Positions 1 through 12,091 of a stretch of 64,000 bases of DNA are shown piece by piece. Both the position numbers and the translations under genes were made by a program. The notes beneath the pieces were generated by a model. The model was given only the letters and a program-made list of their open reading frames with translations, was not told where the DNA came from and searched no databases. The DNA comes from Primulina eburnea (lineage: Eukaryota; Streptophyta; Magnoliopsida; Lamiales; Gesneriaceae). Location of the stretch: NCBI RefSeq assembly GCF_022965805.1, contig NW_027331273.1:124001-188000 (forward strand), in the 5' to 3' direction. Position 1 is the first letter of the stretch. Every line of letters begins with the position of its first letter.

Positions 1-1156
1 AACGTATAAGAGTACGAGTATCGATCCCACAGAGATTGATTAGACAAATTTACTTTAAATTAAATTCTTTAATTAATTAAAACGACAATTGAATTACTTA
101 TTAACTAAATTAATGCTAAAACACTAAATTGAAACAAACACATTAAAAATAATATAAACTAAAATAATAAATAAGCGAGTGTTAGGATCTCGGTTCACCT
201 ACCCGTCGTTAATTTAATTAATTAAAATCGACACTGATTTACGCTTTTGACAGGATTTCCTAAGCAATTAACATACTCTCTCGAGCTATGCTAAACTAAT
301 TCTACACGAAAGAATAATAAAATCTCTTTTATTATTTACTAATGGTGAATTGCATGTCGATCTATGAAATCCCTTAGTTTTCGCTCTACTGGACTATGAC
401 TACCAACGTGTATCCAACTTCATATCTCTATGTAAATTGTAGATCCACGGATTATGCTACTTGTTCCTATCGCAAGTTTTTCTCTCGAACTCACCCACAA
501 TATTAGATATTATTAAAGTTAGCTAGGTTTTAACAATTCAATGTAAAATAATAGCACAATCAAGAATGAATCAAAAGTCGAGAATTAAATAATCAAATAA
601 CGGTTCGGGGTCGGATCCCCTAAATCCTAACTACAATAAAAGAGTAAAGAGAAAACGCTGTTGAGTTCTTGTTCCGGTTCCGTTGAGCTATCGCCTGCTA
701 CAGTGCTCTCCCTTCCAAATCGCGGCGCCTCCTCTCGTGTATTAGGTTAGGTGGTTTTATAGAGTCCATAAAATTTGGAAACAAATCTTCTCGGATTTCG
801 TCGCTCGCTAGGGCGGCCACTTTTGACCGCTGGGGCGAGTGGTTCTCGAATAAAAATCCTTGGCCGCGTCTTTGGTCTCGCTGGGGCGGTCAAAGAGGTT
901 CGCGCAAATACTCCTCGGCTGGATTAAAATGCTTGCTGGGGCGGTCACTTTTGACCGCCCTAGCGAGGCATTCTCGCTGCTCTGCATATAAAATCCCCTT
1001 TTTTGGTCCAATTCCTACAAAACAACCACAAAATACACGAGATCAGCCAAATGCTAAATAATGCTAAATGAATGCTAAATTAAACCAAAACAAACTAATA
1101 TGATGCATGAATGCGACTCAAAACTAACACTAAAAACAGGTAAAAACGAGTCCTAT
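1..1156. other. Non-coding LTR-like debris, no gene
   Basis: No credible coding sequence is present; the one open stretch on the minus strand (808-1011) is low-complexity and resembles nothing known to me. The stretch has the look of an antisense LTR-retrotransposon long terminal repeat: AT-rich flanks, a GC-rich middle, and repeated GCTGGGGCGGTC words around 805-965. Three related units lie at about 805-840, 868-897 and 935-966. The assignment to an LTR is inference from texture only, because no primer site, polypurine tract or second copy is in the window. Confidence 0.35.
939..960. repeat. Perfect 9-bp inverted repeat (hairpin)
   Basis: GGGCGGTCA at 939-947 pairs with TGACCGCCC at 952-960 across a 4-base loop. 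A related imperfect version lies at 805-836. It sits in a non-coding stretch and has no assigned function. Confidence 0.6.
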
Positions 1157-2261
1157 CAATAGACTTAATTTAGTTGTGGTGATGAGAATCAAAAATCAGT
1201 AGGGATAGCAATTACTAGAAGTCAATACAAAGCATAAGCTATCGATTCGCTTTAAAGTAGTACTTTAGTTAGTACTCTATGGCTTAGAAAAACAGAACGG
1301 CTTAAAAGAACAGAAGGGCTTAGAAAACAGAAGCAGATCTAAACAGAACTTGGCTTCATTAGAACAGTACTTAACGGCTTTTACTCGATCGTTTTAATCT
1401 TAAATGTTACCGTTACTTTATCAAGTACAAGTATTAAATGCTTCATTAATGCTGAACAAAGTCATTTAATACGCATTAACTATTTTGGTATGAAACAAGA
1501 CTGATGGTTTTGTAGTCTTTTTGCAGGAACCTTTTTAAACAATAAAGTTGTTTCTAATCAAAAGTCAAAGAAGCCGTTTTAATTATAGACGTTGGATTCA
1601 AGTTATTTATATATATGGATCAAACCCTTTTAAAGAACAACGCTGATTATTTTATCAAGAAACATATCATGTATCCAACGCTATTTTGAGCAACCGCAAA
1701 CCAATCGTTATCTTCCAAGCTCAAATTGCATAAAAGCATTACACGTTTCATATATTACATCTGATCTTTGGAGATCATTTTGTACTTCTGTTTCTTCACC
1801 TCTTCAAGCAAAACACTTTACGATAATTTTCGAAGAAGAGTTTGTAATCTGGAAAAGAGTCTTTTCCATAACCTTATAGTATTGAATTATATTGTGTTGA
1901 GTTACTAAGAGTTTCAGTAGGCAAAAGATAAGTTCTGCTGAAGTGGGTGTGTACAAGTGAGTACTGTAAAATCCAAAGTCTTTTAGTGATACCTTCTGGA
2001 AACAGAAGAAGGAGAGACGTAGAAGATTTTATCTTCGAACTTCCGGAAACAACTACTATTCTACTGTCTACTGTTATTACTGTTTTCACCTTACTCCATT
2101 GGAACGTTTCCGCACTTATATTTGTGATCTGCTGGATTTACATTTGAACAACAACATCTACAATCTCTAACAGGATTCTAGCACCTTTTGCAAAAACTAT
2201 CTTCAAAGGAAATAGTTTATTCACCCTCTCCCCCCTCTAAACTCTACATCGATCCCCAAAA
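1157..2261 (+). repeat. 5' LTR of the Copia element
   Basis: It aligns along its length with 12092-13171. The start was set by alignment to TGATAGACTT of the 3' copy, but this copy reads CAATAGACTT, so the canonical TG is lost or the end was trimmed. It ends at CCCCAAAA, against CCCCAACA in the 3' copy, two bases before the primer site. It holds about 27 bp near 2209-2235 that the 3' LTR lacks. Short ORFs inside it, on both strands near 1874-2147, recur in the other LTR and are not genes. Confidence 0.88.
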
Positions 2262-2263
2262 AG

Positions 2264-2275
2264 TGGTATCAGAGC
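2264..2275 (+). other. Primer binding site, initiator Met tRNA
   Basis: TGGTATCAGAGC is the usual plant Copia primer site, complementary to the 3' end of initiator methionine tRNA. It lies two bases after the 5' LTR. Confidence 0.9.
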
Positions 2276-2309
2276 ATATTTCTCTTGTTCTGAAAAATTT
2301 AAAATAGTT

Positions 2310-4318
2310 ATGGCACATTTTAGCAAGGTTCCCATGTTCTTAAAAGAAGACTTTGATGACTGTATGATCCGGATGCAAGCTCACCTTGCAGCTCAAGATG
2401 ATGACATGTGGTATGTCATCACAGATGGTCCATTTAAGATTTTAAAGCCTAATACAGTTGTTGTTGTTACTGATGGTGCGCCGCAAATGTTTGAAAAACC
2501 AAGAATCGAATGGACTGACGAAGATAAAAAGAAAGCCAATCTCGACAACGTCGCGAAGGACATTATTTATAAAACTCTTGATAAGAACACCTTCAGCAAG
2601 ATCAAGATGTTCTAACCCGAAAGAAATTTGGGAAAAACTCATTCAAATATGTGAAGGAAATGAGCAGACGAAGGAAAATAAACTGTCTGTAGCAATGCAG
2701 AAGTTTGAAAATCTGAAAATGAAAGCTAGAAAAACTCTAAATTAGTTTTATGAATGGTTCAGTAGCCTGGTTAATGAATTAGCAGCCCTTGGGAAAGAGT
2801 ATGGCAACAGGTAATAGCACTCAAAGTAATGAGAGATTTGCTCAGGGAATGAGACGTTAAAACAATGGTCATGAGAGTCTCTAAAGATCTAAACAATTTG
2901 GAGCTACATGAATTGTTTGCCGACTTGAAAGGATATGAGTTCGAGCTAGAAGTGAGAAGCGGATAAGAGCCCTCCACAAATCTACCAACCAAAGCTCTTG
3001 CTGCTACTACAACTACTGTTGCTACTATTGTTGCTACTGCTACAGCTGTTCGACTAGCATCACCTTCTTCCATTATCGAGAGCACTTCTGAACAGACTGC
3101 TGAAAAGATCAACAATGATGCTATGTCTCTCTTTGTGAAAAAGGTCTCCATATTCATGAAGAAGAATCACCGAGCTTACCAAAGCCCAAATCGAAACTTC
3201 AAGAAGGATTCACCACCTGGTGACATGGCATGCTTTAACTGTGGAAAGATTGGTCACTTTATTGCTGATTTTCCAAAGCCCAAGAAAGATGACCAGAAGA
3301 AGAAGGAATACAAAAGGAATGACAAGAAATTCAGAAGAGACCGCAAAGCGATGATTGCTGAGGAAAGCAAGTCTAAACGGGCGGATTCTAGTTCCGAGTC
3401 CTCTGACTCAGAAAGTCATTCTAGCGAAAATGATGCAGAAGAGATTAAATGTCTTATGGTGGATATCGAACCAACCTATACATCTGGAGAGGTACTAGAC
3501 TTTGACTCTGACGAATTTACACGAACTGATTTAATTAAAGCACTGCATGACATGGTAGGAGAGTACTCGAGACTTTCTCAATCATTCGATGAAGTTAAGA
3601 TTGAAAATCTAAACTTAAAGGATCAAGTCAGTAAGTTCACTTGTTTACAGAGAACATCTGCAATGATTTAAAAGTTGAGATGAGTAAGTTGAGAACTGAG
3701 AATGAAAGAGTAAATGCAGATTACCAGACAATGAGATCTGAAAATCAGAAGCTGTCTGTTCTGGTAAATGCATGGAATAAGTCATCTGTTTCATTGAAAA
3801 AGATGCAAGAATTGCAGAAGCAACCCGGAGACAGAAGTGGTCTCGGATTCAGCAACAATGAAAGCACTTCTGAAACCAGTACCAAGCCAGAACTGGATAC
3901 AAGCAAAGGGAAATACATTCGCTTTGTTAAATCCAGTGTGGTGTATGAACCAGAAGTACCAACTGTTCGAGTTGAAAGGAATGTAGATCAGACGAGCAGA
4001 AGAAAGCATTATGGTCTGGGTTATGTTGAACCTAAGGGGAGAGTTTACCAGAGTTTTGGATCCAGCAGAGGATTCAACTCAGGAGGACAACCCTCTATGA
4101 AGGTTAAAAAGTACCAATACTATAATTCTAGACCTATTCAGAAGAGATACGGGCCAGACAACACAAACAGAAGGGAAGAACAACATTCCAAGATGCACAC
4201 TGTTAGAAATAACATGCCTTCTATTGCACACACCTCTTTGGATACCCGAAGTACAAGGTCACCAATAATTACACAAATGTGGGTCCCTAAAGGACTTATA
4301 AGGCTTGGACCCAAATAG
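2310..4318 (+). pseudogene. Copia gag, frameshifted
   Basis: The start is the ATG at 2310 (MAHFSKVPMFLKEDFDDCMI...), the typical opening of Copia capsid proteins of the UBN2/DUF4219 type. The frame breaks near 2610 and again before 3123. A CCHC zinc knuckle lies near 3230-3275 (CFNCGKIGHFIADFPKP), but its last cysteine is phenylalanine, so the metal site is incomplete. A lysine-rich and then Ser/Glu-rich stretch follows, then a coiled-coil-like region (3640-3790), and a change of frame near 3650. The product would be the capsid protein; this copy cannot make it intact. Confidence 0.85.
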
Positions 4319-4419
4319 ATATGGGTACCAGATACTAAAATTTGTGTTTGCAGAAACAGAAGAAGAAAACCAACATCAGCAATTCTACATAATACCTGGA
4401 CAGTGGTTGTTCCAGACAT

Positions 4420-7400
4420 ATGATTGGACAAATGAATCTACTTTCAGAAGTAATGAGTTGTGTTGGACCAAAGATAACTTTTGGGGACAATTCAAAAGTT
4501 AAAACCATGGGTAAGGGTAAGATTATCCATGGTAACATAACTATTAATGATGTACTCCTGGTGGAGAATCTTTGCTATAATTTGATTAGCATTAGTCAAC
4601 TGTGTGATAATGGTTATTCTGTGGCTTTTCAGAAGCACACATGCACAGTTAAAGATTCTGCTGAGTTTACTGTACTAACTGGAAAGAGAGAAGGCAACAC
4701 ATACAAAGTTGCATGGAACTTAGATCATGCTACTGTTCCTACATGTTTAGCTGCCTCTCTTACTGATAAGCATTGGTTGTGGCACAAGAGATTGAATCAC
4801 CTGAATTTCAAGTCAATCAATAATCTCAAGAAGCAGAATTTAGTTGATGGTTTGCCTGATATTAACTTTTTTTAAGAATCATGTTTTTTCTGCATGTCAA
4901 CTTGGCAAGCAGGTGAGATCTAGCTTCAAGAACAAATGTAGTAAATCAACTTCAAGGTGTTTGGAATTATTGCATATTGACTTGTTTGGTCCAATCTCTA
5001 TCATGAGCTTAGGAGGAATGAAGTATACACTTGTTGTTGTTGATGGCTTTTCTAGATTTACATGGGTAATATTTCTTACTGGAAAAGATCAAACCAGTAG
5101 CCTCCTGATCAAGCTTCTGAAAAAGATTCAAAATGAAAAATCAATTTCCATCATTAAAATCAGAAGTGATCGGGGTACTGAGTTTATTAACAAGATTCTT
5201 GAATTGTATTTAGATGAACAGGGCATTCATCATGAATATTCAGCTGCCAGAACACCTCAACAAAATGGAGTAGCTGAGATGAGAAACAGAATTCTTAAAG
5301 AAACTGCTAGAACAATGCTAGCAGATGCAGACATCTTTCAACGCTTCTGGGCAGAAACAATCAACACTGCGTGCTATACAAAAAACAGAACCATGGTCAA
5401 CAAGAGGCACAATCAGACTCCATATGAAATATGGAAAGGGAGTAAGCCTAGTGTATGTTACTTTCATGTATTTGGTTGCAAATGCTTTGTGCACAATAAT
5501 GGTAAAAACTATTTGACTGCATTTGATTCAAAATCAGATGCTGGATTTTTTCTTGGTTATTCTGCAGTAAGCAAAGCTTTCAGAATCTGCAATAATAGAA
5601 CTCTCAATGTTGAAGAATCTGTTCATGTTGTCTTCGTTGAAGACAGCAGTGCTCCTGAAATTTCTAATATGTCAAATTTGAGTAAAAGATTAGACAGGAT
5701 TCATCTGGAACTGGATAGTGAAGACGATGCATAACCAAAAATAAAAAATGTCCAAAATCTAGAACCAGACATTCCTTTGGTAGAACCAGTTGTTCAGCCA
5801 CAGGACATACCAGAAGCAGAAGTGAACATTCCAGAACCTACTACTGCTTTGGCTGAGCCTATTTCGAATACATCAAACCAGGAATAAATTTATTTAAACC
5901 CTTTCGTTTGAAGAAAATCACATCCTCCATACTTGGTTATTGGAAATCCAGCAGCTCCATTGAGAACCAGAAGGCAAATGATTAATGAATATATACATGT
6001 TGCTTTCATTTCTCAGGATGAACCGAAGAAAATTGAAGAAGCTCTTCTGGATCCAAGATGGATCGAAGCTATGCAGGAAGAACTGAATCAATTTAAAAGG
6101 AATGAAGTTTGGTTTCTAGTACCTAGACCAACTCACCAAGCTGTAATTGGAACCCGGTGGGTATTTAGAAACAAGCTAAACGAAGAAGGCACTGTGATCA
6201 GAAATAAAGCAATACTGGTGGCCCAAGGTTTCAGACAAGAAGAACCTATGCACTAGTAGCTAGGCTTGAAGCTATCAGAATATTTTAGCCTTTGCTACTT
6301 GAGAATTTCAAAATTTATCAAATGGATGTGAAGAGTGCCTTCCTAAATGGTCTACTACAAGAAGTGGTCTACGTCGAACAACCTCCAGATTTTACTGATC
6401 ATTTCTTACCACATCGTGTATTCAAATTACACAAAGCTATGTATGGTTTAAAACAGGCACCTAGAGCTTGGTATGACACCCTCCACAATTCCTTATCAAT
6501 CATGATTTTACAATTGGTACAGTAGACAAGACTTTGTTCAATTTAATCAATAATAAGTACATTCTATTATTGCAGATTTATGTTGATGACATTATCTTTG
6601 GGTCAACTAACCCCAAACTGTGTGCAAAGTTTGCCAAATTGATGCATGAACAATTCAAAATGACTATGATGGGAGATTAACATTCTTCCTAGGACTACAG
6701 ATCAAACAACTTCATACTGTAATTTTTATAAATGAAGCTAAGTATATCAAGGAACTACTGAAAAAGTTTGGTATGGAAGCATGCTCTGCTGCTACCACTC
6801 CAATGAACTCATCTACCAAGCTTGATAAAGATGAAGGTGGAATTCCAGTAGAGGTAACTTAGTATCGTGGTCTTATTGGCTCACTATTGTATCTTACTGC
6901 CAGTAGACCTGTTATTTTATTTGTTGTTTGCATTTGTGCAAGATTTCAATCTAACCAATCTCATTATATTGCAGCGAAAAGTATAATGAAGTACTCAAAG
7001 GGAACTCAAAATGTCTGTTTATGGTATCCCAATGATTCATCTTTCAATCTTATTGGATATTCAGATGCTGATTATGCGGGTTGCAAATTAGACAGAAAAA
7101 GCACAAGTGATTTTTGTCAATTCCTTGGTGATAGGCTGATCTCCTGATTTAGTAAAAAGCAGACTTACATAGCTATATCTACTGCAGAATCAGAATACCT
7201 TGCTGCTGGAAACTGCTGTTCTCAAATACTGTGGATGAAACAACAACTCAAAGACTATGGAGTTCAAGCCTCTGAATCACCTATCTTCTGTGACAACACC
7301 AGTGCTATTGCCATCACGCAAAATCCAGTAATTCATTCCAAAACAAATCACATTGACACCAGACATCATTTTATTAGAGATCATGTGCAGAAGAAGGACA

Positions 7401-7500
7401 TTCGTATGGAATACGTTTCTACAGATTTATAGGCAGTAGACATCTTTACAAAACCCCTGCCTGAGAATAAGTTCTCTTATTTTCGAAATATACTGGGTTT
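4420..7500 (+). pseudogene. Copia pol (integrase, reverse transcriptase, RNase H), broken
   Basis: Domain order: GAG-pre-integrase zinc region at about 4640-4900 (HWLWHKRLNHL), integrase core at about 4960-5400 (SDRGTEF, then TPQQNGVAEMRNRILKE), reverse transcriptase at about 6010-6690 (YQMDVKSAFLNG, MYGLKQAPRAWY, then YVDDIIFGS near 6570), and RNase H at about 6950-7480 ending IFTKPLPE. Stops and frame changes occur near 4870, 5735, 6256, 6525, 6680, 7147 and 7432. In the HHCC zinc site the first cysteine of the CxxC pair is phenylalanine (near 4882). The Asp-Asp pair of the RT active site is kept, but no domain set is on one open frame. Integrase before RT is diagnostic of Ty1/copia. Confidence 0.92.
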
Positions 7501-9239
7501 AATTGATTTAAATTGATTATTTTAGTAAATATTATCGGTTATATGTTATTCGACTAACATTGACTTATTTGCAGAAGAGTAAAGAGAAAACTTGTGACAA
7601 CTACTGTTATTTCATTTAAAATTTAATCGAAACCAGGTTACTCGAGATAATGCAGCTCCTACAGAATCCTGCCACTCAGAAATCCAGTTATTCAACTAAT
7701 GACTCCTAATCCTATTAAAGGACTATACACTGGAAATATTTTCTAGCTGATGTCATTCCTTCCAGAGCATCACATGAAGCAGAACTCTATCAGTAGGAAG
7801 CTCAGAAATATGATCAACTTCAAACTGCCGTTGTACTTCCTTGCTGTTGCTTTTTGTGCAGCAGTAGGTGTCAAACCATTTCGTTGTATATTCTGAAGAT
7901 CTTGCACTTTGAACCATGAAGACATGACCTTTATCCAGATATATTCCTCAATGGTTTTCTTCAAAGCTTCCAGATGAAGAAGTATTTCTTGTGTTATCAA
8001 GACATGAGTACTGCTACAAGAATCCGAGTCACTTGAATCAGACATATCAAATTGATGTTTCTTTAATATTTGTTGTTGTCTTATTTATAGACATGTTATA
8101 TTTAATATTGAAGAAGTTGAAGAGTCTCAAGTCAACCGAAACGTCCTCTGATTTACTCAGACTGAGTTTTTCTTATCCCTTATTTATTTACGCAATCAAT
8201 AAAAGCAGTAGATAAACAAAGACATGTCAAAATGGTATTTTTCATTCATAAAACCAGAAGCATTACATAACGTTTATCTACTACATTTGTTGATATCAGC
8301 AGATTGAAGTACTTCAGTGCAAAGTACTTCAACAGAAATCTAACTAAGGACTGTTGGGATCCCCTCTCTTCGAATGATTGTGGCTGTGGAAGAGGTGATT
8401 CCACATCTTAGTCCTAATAATTTTGAACAATCTAAATGATTGTTCATATTATAAACTGAGGATTTTCTTCCAGGTCTTCATATCTTGAAAAAGGATATCT
8501 TCAAACATCTTGTTACGAGACGCTGGAAATTGCCTTTGGATCTCTTCTGTTGATTCAGACTCCGGAGAAGACTCCGAGAGATTACTTGTTCTACCCATTT
8601 GATTTGATAAAAGTATAAATGACTTAGTTTGTGAAATTGCAGGCACTTATATAGAGTCTCAGGAAGCTGAAGAGACATCCATCCACACACACAAATACCA
8701 AGAATCATCTGTCGCTCCCCCAGATTTTTTATCTTCACATTTATTAGTTGCATTAATTTAGGGGGAATAGTATTGTTTTCAGACTTTTACTTCGTGCTTT
8801 GTCAGAAGCAGAAAGCGTGTTTGTCTTTTCGATAAAACAATGTGTCTACTGGTTCTATATCCAAGTGATGGAAATATTTCAGCACCTTATGACTTCCAGT
8901 ATATATTATCATAAAACGAAAAACCCTCTTCTGGATATTTTCAGTAACCAATTGGACAACCCGCTTTTTTAATTACCTTTCAAAATTTTAAAATCATTAG
9001 TCTCTCTGACACCCTCTGTTTAACTTTTCAAACACTCAACCGCAAACATATTGTGTCCTTATGTTTCACTGATGGCTGTACATTTTTTAATATTAACCGC
9101 CTCTTTCATTTTTTTTTACTTTTACGCTTCCAGAATTTTGCCTACCAGCTACTGATTTCTCTTGCTCACATTCCTCTTACAGATCTTACTTTAAGTTTTT
9201 CTCGTTTACAGAAATTTTCGGAGCTTACACTTTGAACGC
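7501..9239 (+). other. Region between pol and extra ORF, no clear gene
   Basis: This is Copia internal sequence. Short open frames on the minus strand (7770-8045 and 8449-8753) show no recognisable domain. In Sireviruses this position is non-coding spacer before the extra ORF. A purine run, TTTAGGGGGAATAG near 8758, resembles the extra polypurine tracts reported for the group. Confidence 0.5.
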
Positions 9240-11978
9240 TTATCAAGTTAACTTTGCTTCTGTCCTAACTATCAAGGATGAACATCTTGTCAAGATGTTT
9301 CAAGCTATTGAGAAATCCGGTCTCAGAAAATTTTTGGAAGCACATGCCGTTATCTAAAAAACTGCTCTTTTGGATTCTATGCCAAGGCAACTGTACAAGA
9401 AGAAAAGATCATCTATTCTCAAGGGAACGCATCTATTTCCACCGACGGTGCATTATTGGGATCTAATTTCTTTCTGTCTTGATTTGGTTTCTCTGAACTT
9501 TCCAGCATTTCTAAGGAGGAAATGTCTACTGCCCTACAAAATTTCTCAGCTTCTGGAGAGGAACTCTCCCCATCCTGTTTTAAGAAGCGTTTGAAGATGG
9601 AATTTCAAATGCTCGCTGACATTGTCGCAAAAGAACTGTTGGTGAAATCCGGAACGTTTGATCGCCTGACCGAGGAAAAATTTCAGGTGATGATTGCCAT
9701 CACTTCTTGGTATAAGGTGGACTGGAGTCGATTTCTTTTCAAAATCATGACGGATATGATTGTTCTAAAAAGTTATGGTTTTGCTGTGCAGATCAGCACA
9801 ATACTCAAGGATGCTGGTTTTGCTTTTACTACTGATCAGGATGCCTCCTACGTCACAATGGCTGATGCTGACAATGTGCTTGCACTAAGGCCAAAGCCAA
9901 CTGTGGCTGAATTTATTTCTATGAAAAAGTAGGTTGGAGATGCACAAACTGAGGCTCAAGAACCTCAGAAGGAAATCAAAAGGAAAAGAGTGGTTATCTC
10001 CACTAATTCTGACAAGACAGTATCTGAGGAGTCTGCTGCTCCCACCAAGGCATCTCTGCCGGCAACTCCAAGTCAGAAGAAGGCTCGCACTCTCCTTCGC
10101 ATCAAGAAAACAACAGAAATTGCTGAGTTAGACGCTTTCCCATTGCGACAAGTGTTTCCAGAAGCTGTTTCTTCTGTACCAGAAACCACCTCTCTCTAAA
10201 CCTGCTGCTGCTTCTGTTACCACAACCTCTACTGCTCCAACTCTCAGACCCTTGTCTGAAGTTGTTATTCGTGAATCTACTGCAGGGTCTTCTGCTTTTA
10301 GACCTGTGTTGTCTACTTTATCTTCGGGTTAAGGCAAAGGAGAACTCATTGAAGAACCACCATTTAACGCCGCCAAATCATTTGTTTCAACTAGTATTGT
10401 TCTTCATTTGGAAGAAATTGAGACATCTGCCAATGAAGAAATGACTTTCTTTGATGATTGGCACGAGGTTCGAGTATTTCATCCTCTCACATTCTTCAGA
10501 AAACCAGGTGCATTTGGTAAAATGGTAAAGAATGAAGAAAAAGTATTTGCTCTTTCCAAGACGGAAAACATGATTGAAGCAATGAGATGACGAAGTTTCA
10601 TTCTTGAGCAGCTTAAACGACATAAGCTGGAATCAGTGTTGAAGACACTTCAGTCAAATTTTGATGCCTTAATTCCCATTGCTGCTCAGTATCAGAATGT
10701 GATCCGTATTCTAACTGACCGATTAAAATTGATGAATGAGCAACTTCTTGCTCAGGAACAGACTTTTGAAGATACTGTACCGTATTCAGTAGGCTTCATT
10801 CCAGAACTTGCTAAGCCAGTTGAGGAAAGAACTATAGCTCCTCCAGAAGCTAATGTTTCTAGTACTCCTGCCTCTCCCAAGTTGCCTACTCAATCCTCTC
10901 CTCTCATCTCTGTCTGTGAACTGGCTTCAGTGGATGAAGTCGTTCAATCTATTGCTGTTGGTAGCTGATGACATGGTCCGATCGGAAACTTCTCCAGCAG
11001 CTCAACAATTAGCATAATCAGATGCTGCCCAATCTCCATCACTGCCGAATTCGGAGATCTTCTCCTCTGAACATCAAGAAGAAATGGTATTTATTCTGAA
11101 TGATCAAGTTTCAACTGCTGAACAGTTGGAGGTCATAGTAGCCCAGCAACCAGAAAAAAGAGCACTTCCTGAATCTTCTGCTACTGCCGAAAGATCTTCT
11201 GCTGAACAGTCTACTGCTATCACTACTGCTCCACCAGATCCTGTTTCTTATACTGCACTGGTTGTACTTTCTACTGACTCACCCTCTCAAATTGCTCATA
11301 TTGTGCATCTTACTGATATCAAAGAACGAATGCTCGCCAAAAGCCCATCTCCACAAGACGAACAATTCAATCTTGAGTTTGAAATTGACACACTCAGACG
11401 GAATATTGAAAGAATCTCAGAGATCGTCAAGCAGCTATCTCGTGCACATGCTGGTGAGGTCTATGCCACCACAAATTTCAGAGAATGAGTCACAAAGTAT
11501 GTCATCAACACAGCAGAATCATTGGCAAAAGTTGAGGTTGAATCCGACCTTTTCAGAACCAATGTCCTGAAAAGCCACGCTGACCTCGTGCTTGGTCAAT
11601 CTAATGTTCTCCGTAGAATCTCTACTCATGACGAGTCTCTTCACTCCATCTCTACCAAAGTTGAATCAATGGACCCTAGACTCGAAACTATCAACACTCA
11701 GATTGAGTCCCAATCTCAATCGATTCAGGCTCTGAATGGACAAGTTTCAAGTCATACACCACTTCTGAAGATACTGAACAATGGCATTGTTTCTCTTACT
11801 GGACGAGTGGATCTCTTACTCACTTGAGTGCAGGTTACTGATTCCAAAAGAGGGGGAAACAGAGAACATAACAGAAGCAGAAGGAAGAACTGGAGGACAT
11901 CAAGCAGAATCATCCTTCAGAAATCAAGATCCTCAGGATGAGGATACTTTGTTCCGAGATATTGGAACAGATGACTAA
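9240..11978 (+). pseudogene. Extra 3' ORF of Sirevirus type (env-like/ORF3), broken
   Basis: It begins in the region reading VNFASVLTIKDEHLVKMFQ near 9247 and continues through several shifted frames: 9370-9594, 9522-9932, 9990-10199, 10408-10590, 10636-10968, 11084-11488 and 11522-11827. The first third is globular-looking. The middle is rich in Ser, Thr, Pro and Ala. The last part has long heptad-like stretches that suggest a coiled coil. Plant Copia elements of this group carry such an ORF of unproven role, often called env-like; no signal peptide or membrane segment is evident here. At least six frame breaks make it non-functional. Confidence 0.65.
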
Positions 11979-12076
11979 AATTTCTAACTGTTTATTTACT
12001 TATTATTCATCAATTTTATTTTAATTGCTATTTGCTTTATTATTCATCGCTACTAACTTCTAGGTTTTGGCATCAC

Positions 12077-12091
12077 CACAAAGAGAGAAAC
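12077..12091 (+). other. Polypurine tract before the 3' LTR
   Basis: A purine-rich run (CACAAAGAGAGAAAC) directly precedes the TG of the 3' LTR, as expected for plus-strand priming. A second run, AAAAGAGGGGGAAACAGAG at about 11847-11865, may be an additional tract of the kind described in Sireviruses. Confidence 0.65.
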
